Source: Pseudorasbora parva (taxonomy: Eukaryota; Chordata; Actinopteri; Cypriniformes; Gobionidae). Taken from it: a stretch of DNA of 64,000 nt. The notes under the pieces were generated by a model. The model saw only the letters and a list, made by a program, of their open reading frames with translations, was not told the origin of the DNA and did not search any database. The stretch's first letter is position 1. Every line of letters starts with the position of its first letter. The stretch lies in assembly GCF_024679245.1 (NCBI RefSeq), contig NC_090180.1, forward strand, positions 12,773,007-12,837,006, written 5' to 3'. The position numbers and the translations under genes are program-made. This document shows positions 1 to 10,092 of this stretch, piece after piece.

Positions 1-1535
1 TTTCTCTGAAAAACTCCTTTTTGAAAAATTTGTCCACTATTTTTTATATACCCATACATATTATTATAAGCAAACTTTGATATGTTGTATTTTAAATAAA
101 ATACAAAAATATACCTTTTTGAATAAACAAAATTAGTGTCATTGTGTAGTTTGCTTATAGTAATATGTCCTCATTTAACTATGTAAATATGTGTGTGTTG
201 GATGTGTTGAGTGCTCAGATGTCTTCTGTACACCCCACTGGCTCTGGTTTAATCATTTCATCTGCTCGATTTACCCATTCTTCAGTCACCACAGGGGTCA
301 AAGGTGGAGGTGGCATGAAGCTGATCCATGGACAAAGTCAAGGGGAAAGCAGAAAAAAGTAAACCAATATTGTTCCTTCCTTTTTATAGAAAAATTACCT
401 TGAAATGTGAGCACTGCACAAAAATGTGTACGCCTCGTGAACAACACTCTATTCTATTCTAGCATGCAGAGTCCTCATATAATGCCCAGTATCATGCCAT
501 TGAATGTCTTTGCATTGATAACATGCCCCTATCCAAAAAAAAAAAAAATCCATATCCATATGCTCTGCCAATATTATTAAAACATTTACACAACATGTGG
601 CTAAATTATTTCAAGGAACTTTCAACAGATTTTACCGTCTAGCCATGGCTCTCGCCTCTCCATTGTTTGAACAGCCGTTTCCATGGACTGTTTGTTGACA
701 GCCGACAGCAGCTGATATGACAACACCACGGAATCCAAATACAGGCACTAATTCAAATGTGTTTATCCAGTAATTGCCAGCGATGTTGGAGGCGGACCCT
801 GGGCCCCATTCCAAATGCTCCTGGGGCCCGTTGAGCCCTCTGCAGAGCAAGCTGCGATGAGAAGGAGCAGATGGAAGCATGAGTACTGCAGCGCGTGCCC
901 ACCCTCGACTACCTCTGCCATATCACGGCCTCTGCTCTCATTACCCATGTGCTTAAAACCCCATCACACACTTCTGTGAGATGATTTTCCATCAGGTTAT
1001 AATCACATGCACATATTGCGGCTGCTTTATTACTTTTTTGACTTAACATAAACACATTACAGGTGGCTCAACACACAAAGATCACTGTGAAATGTGACAT
1101 GATTTCAGATGATTGGTGAGTCGATTCAAAGCCTAAGTTCTGTGATTTTCAACTCTCTTTGTATTGTTACAATGTCGGTAGTATGTAAATGAACTTTACA
1201 CTTTCTCTGTGTTACCAAGACTGAGATTCCTAGTTATTTTGTCAGCAAAAGTCCGCAAAACACATCATCCAGCAGAATTTTGACAGCTCTAGGGTTTTCA
1301 AGAAAACCACTGACAGTCAGATTGACAGGGGGCTTTTAACTGAACAATTGTAGGTTTATCAATAAATGTTTTTATTGTATTTTGTTTCCTTTTTAAACAG
1401 CATTATGGTAAAAAATACTAGCCTTCTTACCTGTGCGCGATTGTATTTTGCTTTGGGCTAAAACTGTTTTAGTAGTCATCCAGTTTGAAGAGGAGACTAC
1501 AAACATGGAGGTTTTTTAGATTGTCCGTAGCTGTT
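1..1535. other. AT-rich non-coding stretch, nothing recognised
   Basis: No coding frame with recognisable protein features is visible on either strand. There is a run of 14 A at 535-548. Positions 640-950 are clearly GC-richer and non-repetitive compared with the flanks. Confidence 0.5.
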
Positions 1536-2029
1536 GGTGCATTCAAGTCATGTCGTAAAGATCGTATTTACAAGTTGAACACATATAAACGCCACAAAGC
1601 TGTAAATACCAGTGGGAAGTTCGGGATTTTCTTTTTATCTGTATGAGTTGTCAGTGAGAAACTTGGTGGAATCAATGGATGCAACTCTGTAGTTGAATAT
1701 AACTGGTATTTAGCCGTGTCAGGCTTTGTCATTTACAACTAAGTAAGTTAGCAATGTAAAATAACAATTGGCATAATTAATATGTAACATTACCGTTTAC
1801 ATTACCTTCATAGATTAATTCAAATATTAAAACTCACATGATGGGCATTCTTTGTTCTTCATTTTCTATAAGCTAAGTTAACAAACCTTGCTCTATTTAC
1901 ATGAAATCCATTAAAAGAAGGTACACCGCCATCTTGCTCCGACCAAAGAGACTTGAACGCACATGATGTCGTAAACACAACTTCTCATCTCGTAAATATA
2001 TGAACATCCCAGGAGGACCTGAACGCACC
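1536..2029. mobile_element. Short inverted-repeat (MITE-like) element
   Basis: The left end reads GGTGCATTCAAGTC and the right end, read on the other strand, reads GGTGCGTTCAGGTC. Further in, both ends carry TTTACGA-like and GTCGTAAA blocks in inverted order. No transposase is encoded. This looks like a diverged non-autonomous DNA transposon; I do not see a clear target duplication, so its superfamily is open. Confidence 0.45.
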
Positions 2030-2180
2030 ATGCATTTTCACTGCCTACACAGACTGATCTCATGAAATGTATGACACGCCAAATCGTATGCCATTTTGCC
2101 GTGCTATCAAGACGCATAATCGTTTATCAATGCCGTTTCATTCTATCCCCTTACACTGCCCCTACCTCTAAACCTACCCA

Positions 2181-2181
<1 letters not shown>

Positions 2182-2265
<84 letters not shown>
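2182..2265. repeat. (CA)42 microsatellite
   Basis: A perfect CA dinucleotide run of about 84 bases. It creates artificial open frames of alternating Thr-His on one strand and Cys-Val on the other; these are not genes. Confidence 0.98.
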
Positions 2266-2267
<2 letters not shown>

Positions 2268-2543
2268 GACATATTTTGATAATAACTCAATAACATAGTA
2301 ACTCAAACTCTTCCCTAAACCTACCCATTTGTGTATTATAAAAAAACAGGATATAACAGGCATATACAACTGCAGGCACAATTTATTCAGAAAGTACAAA
2401 AATTCCAAGTGTTCCGAGGCCAAACGATTGATTTGTGTGAAGAAAATCCCCAAAAATGATCAGTAAAGTCGAGTCCATCCGCAAAAGATTAATAATACAT
2501 TTCAAATATTGCCGCCGGAAGAAACGTCACATCGTCTTTGACA

Positions 2544-2644
2544 GCATTGGCTGTTGTGTGTCTCGTGACCAATTGCGTCATTACGTCAGCTTTAACTGTA
2601 AAATGCCATTGGCTCTCGTGTGTCTCGTGACCGATCGCGTCATT
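2544..2644 (+). repeat. Pair of 39-bp direct repeats
   Basis: Two copies (2544-2582 and 2606-2644) share ATTGGCT, then GTGTGTCTCGTGACC, then CGCGTCATT or TGCGTCATT; they are offset by 62 bases. They lie inside the 2.0-3.0 kb inverted-repeat element and may be its sub-terminal motifs. Confidence 0.6.
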
Positions 2645-2970
2645 CTAAACAGTCGTCGTGCGTATCATTTGAATGAGAAATATTAACAAGTGCGTGTGTG
2701 TTCTGTTCACAATAAGATCAACTCTGTTCTTCACATAAAGATATCTTATGACAGAAGACTTGGAATGCTTACGAGTTAATACTTTAATATTAATACTTTT
2801 TGTTACAGTTTTTTTGGTCAGTTTTACAATAAATACATGTGACTGAACATTTATTTCCCTGTTACATGTTTTATATTGTTGAGAGTGGGTAGCTTTAGGG
2901 TAGAAGTGGAGTAAGTTGCTCCAAAATACAAAAATTAGGGTATAAATATTAATTCTGTGAGATCAGGTTG

Positions 2971-4922
2971 GCGGAATCACATGACGTAGACACACGGAAT
3001 CACACGGCGTACACATACATGCGGATAGCTCAGAATGCGTACAGATAACACGACACTTGGCTTTAGAAAGTGGCGTGTATGTTTGCGCAAATAATGTCAC
3101 GTTGGCCTACAACACACAGGATCCTTCTCTGGAATCCGAAAAAATAACTCACTCCCAGTTATTTTGCACCCATGAACAATACAATGGAACCACTGGGATA
3201 AAACGCTGTATCGTATTGTTCTGAATATAAGACGATAAAAAAAAAAAAAATATTCTAAGAGTCATCTAAAAAAACACTTTCACCGGGTCTAGACTTTTAC
3301 GTCAATAATACACCCGTAACAATAGGTGGCGCCAAATATGTGTAAAATTAGTGTGGCAAGAAATGGTGTGTCAATTACAGTCAAGTACAAAAAGACAGTA
3401 AAAACGTCTAACAGCCGACTGCCATGTTTGCGTGTCTCGCTAATGGGTCCAAACTTTCAACCAGTGTTGGGTAAGATAATCCAGGCAGAATTTGACTTAG
3501 GTCAAACCTCTCCAATAGGAGCAGGCTGGGAATGGTCTTAGATGGCAACATACCCAGTTCAATGTAGGTGTTGACATTTTCTTCCTTATTTGGCAAAAGG
3601 GAAGACAATGGTCTTTTTTCCTGTTTTCTCTTGTCAGGTAGCACATATTTATTTATTTCCACATAGGAAGCCAAGATTTATGGAAAGCCCATTTTGTGAA
3701 TTACCCCTTTAAATGTACAATTTTGTCTGAACTATCTACTTTAATGACAGTGTGGAAATTAAACAAAGTATCACAATGAACCTGTCGTGACTAATGATAT
3801 GTGCTGAAATGCAATCTGTAATATCACATTTCACAGGACGGCTCCAACTTAAAATGCAGTCGATTTTAAAGCGTCAATTTTAATAATCATTAGTTGATGT
3901 AACTGGAGCCGGTGCAAAAAATAGATCAAGTCTATGCTGTCACCAGCCGTGACACTATGAATAAAGCTAGCTCAACTATTTTGCGACTTGTCAAATCAAT
4001 TATTTTGACACCGATGGAGCCAAGGAAAAAAAAAAGTTAAATATTTATGAACGTGTATAATCACAGAAAGCATATTGGCAGGTGGGTAGATTAAAACAAG
4101 GTCTCGTAATTCAGAAATAGCCTCAAGGCAAAAACTTTATTTATTTGTTGTCACTAGGAATGTGATTACTAACTCAGAATGAAATTCTGCACAGAATCGG
4201 CATCAGAAGCGTATTGACACATGCCACTGCCGAATCACGAATGAATGATTCGCAAACAAATCACACACCAACAGATTACATGTTATATTGTAATGTAAAC
4301 AATTTGGAAGCTATTTGACATGTAGCGGAAAGACAACCCGAAGATAAATCTAAAATGTAACTGCTTGCAATAATGTTTCAGTTAATAATTTCAAACTATA
4401 CAAATGAATCGAAGCGTAATGAAGTAACTACCGACTGCTCCATCAGTTTTAAAATGGCTTCTCCAACCAATTTTGATCAAATTTGCCATTTTCAACACGA
4501 GGGAAGTCCACGGAAATATTTCAATAATATATGACTCCCTACGGCAACACAATGCATTAAAATTGCATGGCTGGGTCCACTAGCTTTAGAATATGTCAAA
4601 AGCTGTTTGTGACCCATCTATCCAGAACACCGCACTGCATATTGCAGTTTAGATTCCACACAGATAAACTGTGGCACATACCTGCCACATGATTTTCCCC
4701 ATCAATACAAACCCCCATGCTCATTCCCAACACAAGCAACTTTAAAAGTAAGAGAGAGAGAAAAAGTAAGAGTTGAGGGTTATGAAAATCCTCTTAATCA
4801 GTTTACTTTTTGTGAAATCTATCCTCAAACTAAAATTTCAATAACATACATATACTCTACAGTAGGTAATACCACAACAACATAGAGACAACTACATAAC
4901 AAAGGGAGATTTCAACTGAAAG
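2971..4922. other. Non-coding stretch, nothing recognised
   Basis: AT-rich DNA with stop codons in all frames. Only short A runs (for example 3239-3250) stand out. No transposon ends or protein motifs were recognised. Confidence 0.45.
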
Positions 4923-5232
4923 TTTAAAAGGATAGTTCAACCAAAAATGTAAATGTTATGTTTATCTGCTTACCCCCAGGGCATCCAAGATGTAGATGTC
5001 TTTGTTTCTTCAGGAGAACACAAATGAAGATTCCACCACTATGCCCAACAGCCGAGAGTGCGCCATCCCTTCCGCTGGGTGAGGTCAAATGTGCATGATA
5101 TGGCGTATCTCAATGTGAAGTGACTTCACCTCAACCAGCAAAAGTGATGGCGCTCTCTCGGCTGTTGTACATAGTGTTGTATTCGAGGCTCTTCGGTTTT
5201 TCACACAAACCGATCGTTTCGTGTCTTAAAGG
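4923..5232. mobile_element. Half of a palindromic MITE with an inner hairpin
   Basis: The left end (AAAGGATAGTTCAACCAAAAA) is the common cyprinid-type MITE terminus, but no matching right terminus follows. Inside, 5041-5166 is an inverted repeat: CCAACAGCCGAGAGTGCGCC pairs with the later GGCGCTCTCTCGGCTGTTG. The element seems cut off by the THAP-bearing DNA that follows. Confidence 0.55.
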
Positions 5233-5233
5233 G

Positions 5234-5280
5234 TGATGAATTGAGAAATCAATCAATCAAGTTGATTTCTCAAATCATCA
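5234..5280. repeat. Short perfect-like hairpin
   Basis: TGATGAATTGAGAAATCAA is followed after 9 bases by TTGATTTCTCAAATCATCA. The 19-base arms pair with one mismatch. It sits at the junction between the MITE half and the THAP-containing DNA, so it could be a transposon end or junction. Confidence 0.6.
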
Positions 5281-5471
5281 TTAGTTTTAGAGCTGAAAAC
5301 TTCCTTGTTAATCAAAGAAAAGCTTTTATAGGCACCAGGCCCAGAAAACGATTGTGTTCGCATATTTACGTCATCGACTAACGAAACACGCCTCTACAGG
5401 ATAATAAGCACGTGTTATTCAGTAGCCCCGCCCACCGACTCATCAGATTGCGCTAGCCAGGAGCAATAAAC

Positions 5472-5699
5472 ATGCCGAAGAATATAGCAAGATATTGTGG
5501 AAGAACACAATCGCTGCATAAGCTTACTTCAGATCCTAATATTAGGAATGAGTGGTTGAACTTTATTTTTAATGAAGTTCCAGCTGACGTGGGGAAGACA
5601 TATTCAATTCAGTTCACTGTGGGATCGTTTGTAAACAAATCTCACAATGCTATTCTTTTATATTGGATCCGGCAGGAATGGTGCAACACACTTTTGTGA
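5472..5699 (+). pseudogene. Degenerate THAP-type zinc-finger remnant
   Basis: An ATG opens a 75-codon frame beginning MPKN, the usual start of THAP domains. The order of blocks fits a THAP fold: a cysteine-bearing start, SLHKL near residue 14, then SDPNIRNEWLNFIFNEVP with the conserved Trp, then QFTVGSF where families have CSLHF-like plus a following Ser-Phe. The zinc ligands are damaged: the expected Cys and His of the C-x2-H pair are read as YSIQF, and the first Cys pair is reduced. THAP domains bind DNA and are found in P-element-like and Kolobok-like transposons and in host proteins. I infer a decayed transposon gene rather than a host gene, because no downstream exon is visible and the surroundings are repetitive. 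Confidence 0.5.
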
Positions 5700-6342
5700 G
5701 TAAAACGTGTTTTTATATGTAATAGTATTGCATTGTTATAGATTGTTTTGCTTATGTGTACATGTCTAACAGAACACCTTTAGCACGCTGGACTCAGACA
5801 TGTATGGGCCAGGGCTCACAAAGCCCAAAGTCCCGTTGCTGTTTTTTTCCAGATGGGCTACCAAAATGGAAGCATGTAATATTCCTTTCTTGTTCTGCTA
5901 TTCTCTCTCTCTTGACTTGACATAAGAAGGGCGCGCTTGCGCACATGTATGTGTGTGCGCGCAGTTCGAGCTTATATCGAATGATTGTGCGAGCTATGTA
6001 ATACAAAAATAATAGTCCAATCAATCGCGGTTGGATGAGAAATAAATCATTGTGTTTGTTTGATAAAGACGTACTTGAATCATTCCGGTTGACACTTTCA
6101 AAACATCCCCTCCCTCATGTGAAATGAACTGACAAAGATAATGACAGGAGCTGAAGCTCATTAAATATGCACATCTTATTCATTCCTAGCTGTGGGCGTT
6201 TACTTTCAAGTCTCCAGTGCTTCACGCTCATCAAAACCCAGCGTTCAGGAGAGAGCCTCAGAACCAGTGTAGAAAATAGCCTATTACTTATTAGATACAA
6301 TGTTTCTGAATGTAAAAACCACACAAATGTCATTAGTTGACC
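5700..6342. other. Non-coding stretch following the THAP remnant
   Basis: Probably the remaining body of the element carrying the THAP frame, but no further protein motif is seen. There is a CG/TG-rich patch with repeated GCGC at 5930-5965. Confidence 0.35.
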
Positions 6343-6387
6343 TCAGACAACTTTTTTACTCACCCTCATGCCACCCTAGGTGTATAT

Positions 6388-6805
6388 AGGCGCATTTGCA
6401 CTGCATGAACTTCCCCCAGGAACTAGGGACTATGACTATATTTCCCTTTCAGGGGGTGGGACTTGGGCTCTGAACATGCTGATTAGTTGACTTCATGCAG
6501 CATTTTGATTGGTTGACTCCACACAGCATTTTATTTCAACCACCATTTTCAAAAGTCTTTTGTGGTGCGTGCAGCTGTTTGTTATTCAAATCAGCAATGA
6601 CGTTTAAAAAATTGTGCAGATGGACTGACGACGAGGTTCAGGCTTTATAAAGCTTATGGATGTTAGATGGATGTTGGAATCCAGCGGGAACTGGAAAGTT
6701 CCCCGCAGTCCTACGTGCAGACCGCGATGGAAACACAGACAGAAACAGGTCAGAGGGAAAAAGTTCCTGGGACAAATTGTAGGTAATTTCGGTATAAACA
6801 GGGCT
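6388..6805 (+). mobile_element. PIF/Harbinger-like element nested in a MITE
   Basis: The segment starts near GCATTTGCACTGCATG, continues with CAGGAACTAGGGACTATG and ends GTTCCTGGGACAAATTGTAG plus a short tail. It matches in order the copies at 49762-50265 (same strand) and 12407-12769 (opposite strand). It carries the start of a Myb/SANT-like frame, the second gene of Harbinger transposons. It splits the host MITE at the position GTGTATAT/GACATT. Confidence 0.6.
6597..6650 (+). pseudogene. Myb/SANT-like protein start, Harbinger-type, truncated by stop
   Basis: The frame reads MTFKKLCRWTDDEVQAL and then meets a stop codon. The RWT-D-DEVQAL block is the first helix of the Myb/SANT-like DNA-binding protein that accompanies Harbinger transposase. 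The equivalent frame in the copy at 50 kb continues for about 30 further residues, so the stop here is a disabling mutation. Confidence 0.6.
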
Positions 6806-7437
6806 TTAGACATTCTTCTTTCAGACGTATAAAATCTGAGTTATATGTCCTCACTCTTCCAAGATTTCTAATGGCAGTGAATAGAGGTCCGGATTTTGAA
6901 GCCCAAAAAAGTGCATTTGTCCATAATTAAAGTATTCCACATGGGTCCGAGGGTTAATAAAGGCCTTCAGAAGTGAAGCAATGCATTTGTGTAAGAAAAA
7001 CATCCATATATAAAACATTATAAACTAAAATAACTAGCTTCTGACAAACAACTGTGTTCGAATTACGTAGAAAGAGTAACCCCTGATCTGAAGCATTATG
7101 TTTCGACGAATGCGGAAGCACAGAGGAGCAAAATTGCGTAGGACATCTGCCAGAAGTTATATTTGGTTTATAAAGTTTTAAGTATGGATATTTTTCTTAC
7201 AAAAACCCATCACTTCTGAGGGCCTTTATTGAGTCGTATGGATTACTTTTTTGATGGATGGATGCACTTTTTTGGACTATTCACTATTCATTATAAAGCT
7301 TGGATGAGAAATTATACTTTTTAATATAACTACGATTGTATTCATCTAAAAGAAAAAAAGTCATATACACGTAGGATGGCTTGAGGGTAAGGAAATCATG
7401 GGATAATTTTAATTTTGAGGTTAACTATCCTTTAAAT

Positions 7438-8298
7438 GTAATAAATGTATACAATTTATAATTTACAAAATTAGTTGGCAAAAGCAATATATTACAAGTC
7501 ATATTTAACTTCTTGGCTGTTTTGTGTTTATAATTATTTTACTGCAAACATTTTGCAGGAAAGCCATTGTGACAACTTATCTCATATAGTGTGATAACAT
7601 CATGGCATTAGTACATTTGTTGGAATAATTTATAATGTGCCATCAAAGGTAAACAAGCATTAATCCAGGAGATTAAATAACAATCAACTATGTCTCTAAT
7701 TCTCTTCATATCAGAAGAGAATATCAGAAGTTCATATCAGAAGTCTGTTATTTGCAGATCAATGATGTTTTATTCCAGCTATAATCTTTTTTTTTTTTTT
7801 TTTGCTAAGCTTATTTGTGTGTAATCACCGTGTGTAAATGGCCGTGGCCGTGCTCGTGTTTCTGCTGAGAGCTGTTCTTTAGTTTCTATGCCAGCAGCTT
7901 GATTGATTGATTGGGTCTGAGAGGATTGGTACCTCAATGACAGGTGGCCCAAATGAGAGTGGTGTCGGGGCAGCATATTCTGGCAGGTCACATAATGGTA
8001 ATCTTTGGAATTAACTAAAATCTGCAATAGGACAGGTTAATTTGGCCAAGTCAAGTGAGAGATTTTATATTCCCCCTTTTTTAAGCAAAATACCAGTCAC
8101 CAAGTACAAGATGATTTAAATAATACGACTATATTCCACAACTGTACTGATAAAACATAAAATATAGTGGAGTTTATTTTTAGAAGAGGACAACTAAGAA
8201 ATCTGGATAAGAAAAATAAAATTAATTAAAGAAAAAAAAATGGTCATATGCTGGTCTTATTATTTTAAAAATTAAATATTGTGTTTTAAGAATGTTAG

Positions 8299-8300
<2 letters not shown>
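7438..8300. other. Non-coding stretch with a non-repetitive block
   Basis: No gene is seen. A T run lies at 7788-7804. Positions 7820-8010 look single-copy and contain TGATTGATTGATTGG and CAATGACAGGTGG, which resemble Pbx and Meis homeodomain sites; this is only a resemblance. Confidence 0.4.

Positions 8301-8387
<87 letters not shown>
8301..8387. repeat. (AT)n microsatellite
   Basis: An uninterrupted AT run of about 87 bases. Tyr-Ile open frames across it are artefacts of the repeat. Confidence 0.98.
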
Positions 8388-8390
<3 letters not shown>

Positions 8391-8780
8391 GTGTAATATT
8401 TGTAACAAGATAAAATTGTTGATTTCTGAAATTACTGAAATTTGGAAAAAGCCATGGTAAATCAGATGTTTGGATACTGATGTTCCATTTACAAAAATAG
8501 TATAAGGGAATGTATAGCATGCAAAGATTTTAAGTGCAATGCACAAAAAAAAGATGATTAGATGAATCAATTAAAAATATATATCACTTTATTCTTTAAA
8601 GTGGAAAAGGGTTCTTTAGATTATTTAAAAGTAGCTCTTAAAGGGAAAGTAAACCCCAAAAATGTTTAATTCTGTCATCTTTACTTACCCTCAAGTTGTT
8701 CCACACCTGTGTGAATTTCTGCTGAAAAAGAAGATATTTTGAAGAATATGGGTAACCAAACAGTTGATTAGACCTCATAG

Positions 8781-9898
8781 TAGGGATGGGAATTTGATCA
8801 AATTTTATTAATTGGCGGGAGAATTAATGATCGACTATCTCTTTATTTTTATAATAAAATTAATGATTTAAATTTTATAATTCAAAAATACAGTGTTTTT
8901 CCTTGATGAGACCTTGATTACAAGATCAACTTGTAGCAGACAGTTAAACTATGTTCAGTTAGTCAAACCGAACATATGTGCGCGACGCGTGCATATGCGT
9001 TTCTGCTGCGTGGCGTTTTTTTGTTTATGTGCATGTCTTTTTTTTTGTGCATGTCTTTGCACACCAGAAACGTGTATGGCACGGCGCCCCTGCTGCTAGG
9101 TGGTACAGGGAAGGCCTATACTTCATGTTAAACATAAATATATAGCCTACTAAAAATTTAAATTACAATTAGGCCTATATCTGCATTTATGTCAACCTAG
9201 AGACTTTCAAACATACAAAATGTAATTTAGTAATATGCATTCGTGTCAAAATGACATATAAACATCTTAACCTATCCTATTTAGCCTGGAAACGCTTCCA
9301 ACACGCTTGCGTGTCGCGTGAAAAATAGGCGTAGGTTATATTTCTAGCATGCACGCAGTCTCTGCACGGCTCGACCAGCGCGTCTGGCAGTGTGCAAACT
9401 CTAACCTGTTAACATGGGAGCTGGAATAAAAATGGACACGACACGGAAACACCAGCTCTGAGGGGATTGACGTTGCCGGGATGCACAGGTAAGTTACCTC
9501 TGCCACTAACTTTTCCAGCAGGATGCACCACCACCAACATTCACCAGGGACAGATACAGTTTGTTTAAGTGGTAGATCATTTGAGTTGTGGCCGTGTTGT
9601 ACTTATACACGCCATCGCAATGTTTGCAGTGAACTATGTCGGTTTTTAAATCAAAATGGTCCCACGCCACAGTTCGCCATGACGAAAGATCACCAATAAC
9701 CGAGTATGGTGTCAAATATTGCACCCTGGTGGCAAAATGTTTAATTGCTGCCACACAGTGAAATTCATTTAATTGCTTCAAGACTCATACTACAACCTCC
9801 ATTAAAAAAATCATTAGATTAATTGACAACAAATTAACGTGATCGACAAAATTCTTATCGATTAATTATCGATCATCGATTAATCATGCCCATCCCTA
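8781..9898 (-). mobile_element. hAT-superfamily element with 8-bp target duplication
   Basis: The element begins TAGGGATGGGAAT and ends ATGCCCATCCCTA, giving inverted ends TAGGGATGGG. Both sides carry the 8-base direct repeat CCTCATAG (8773-8780 and 9899-9906), the target-duplication length of the hAT superfamily. Sub-terminal DNA is rich in ATCGATTAAT. At 1.1 kb it is far shorter than an autonomous hAT element and keeps only a BED-finger remnant. Confidence 0.85.
9506..9781 (-). pseudogene. BED zinc-finger remnant of a hAT transposase
   Basis: The frame contains SSWRTVAWDHFDLKTD, then VHCKHCDGVYKYNTATTQMI, then YHLNKLY. This is the layout of the BED finger at the N terminus of hAT transposases: Trp and Phe aromatic residues, CxxC, a TT-containing spacer, then HxxxxH. 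The last ligand His is replaced by Tyr in HLNKLY. No dimerisation or catalytic (RNase H-like) part follows. It lies inside the hAT element at 8781-9898, in agreement with its identity. BED fingers bind the transposon ends. Confidence 0.75.
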
Positions 9899-10092
9899 CC
9901 TCATAGACTTCCATAGTATGAATAAGAAAAGAAATACTATGGAAGTCATTAGGGTTCATCAACTGTTTGGTTACCAACATTCTTCAAAATAGCTTTTTGT
10001 GTGTTCAGCAGAAGAAATTCATACAGGTTTGGGACAACTTTAGGGTGAGTAAATGACGACATTTTTCTTTTTTGGGTGAGCTATCCCTTTAA

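Larger units (their letters stand above)
2049..2970. mobile_element. Inverted-repeat element around a CA microsatellite
   Basis: The ends share the inverted block CTGATCTCA (left at about 2052, right at about 2957-2967 read in reverse). A second inverted pair lies inside: CTACCTCTAAACCTACCCA at 2162-2180 corresponds, on the other strand, to CTACCCTAAAGCTACCCA near 2890-2910. The element holds the CA tract and a 39-bp direct repeat pair. No coding remnant is seen. Confidence 0.4.
6343..7437. mobile_element. Palindromic MITE interrupted by a Harbinger-type insert
   Basis: The left arm (ACTCACCCTCATGCCACCCTAG then GTGTATATAG) and the right arm (ending GTTAACTATCCTTTAA) face each other. Shared inverted blocks include AAAGTGCAT with GGAGTAATCC-like parts and the GAAGTGAAGCAATGCATTTG region versus the later CATCACTTCTGAGGGCCTTTATT. 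A second, shorter copy of the left half lies at 20381-20725, which shows where 6388-6805 has been inserted. Confidence 0.65.
8637..10092. mobile_element. Palindromic TTAAAGGG MITE split by a hAT element
   Basis: The left part (TTAAAGGGAAAGTAAACCCC to 8780) and the right part (9899 to GCTATCCCTTTAA) are inverted copies of one another: CTCACCCTCAAGTTGTTCC-like on the left, GGGACAACTTTAGGGTGAG on the right, and GGTAACCAAACAGTTGAT on the left against ATCAACTGTTTGGTTACC on the right. The same family sits intact at 23765-24161, at about 400 bp. The insertion of 8781-9898 explains the extra length here. Confidence 0.8.
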
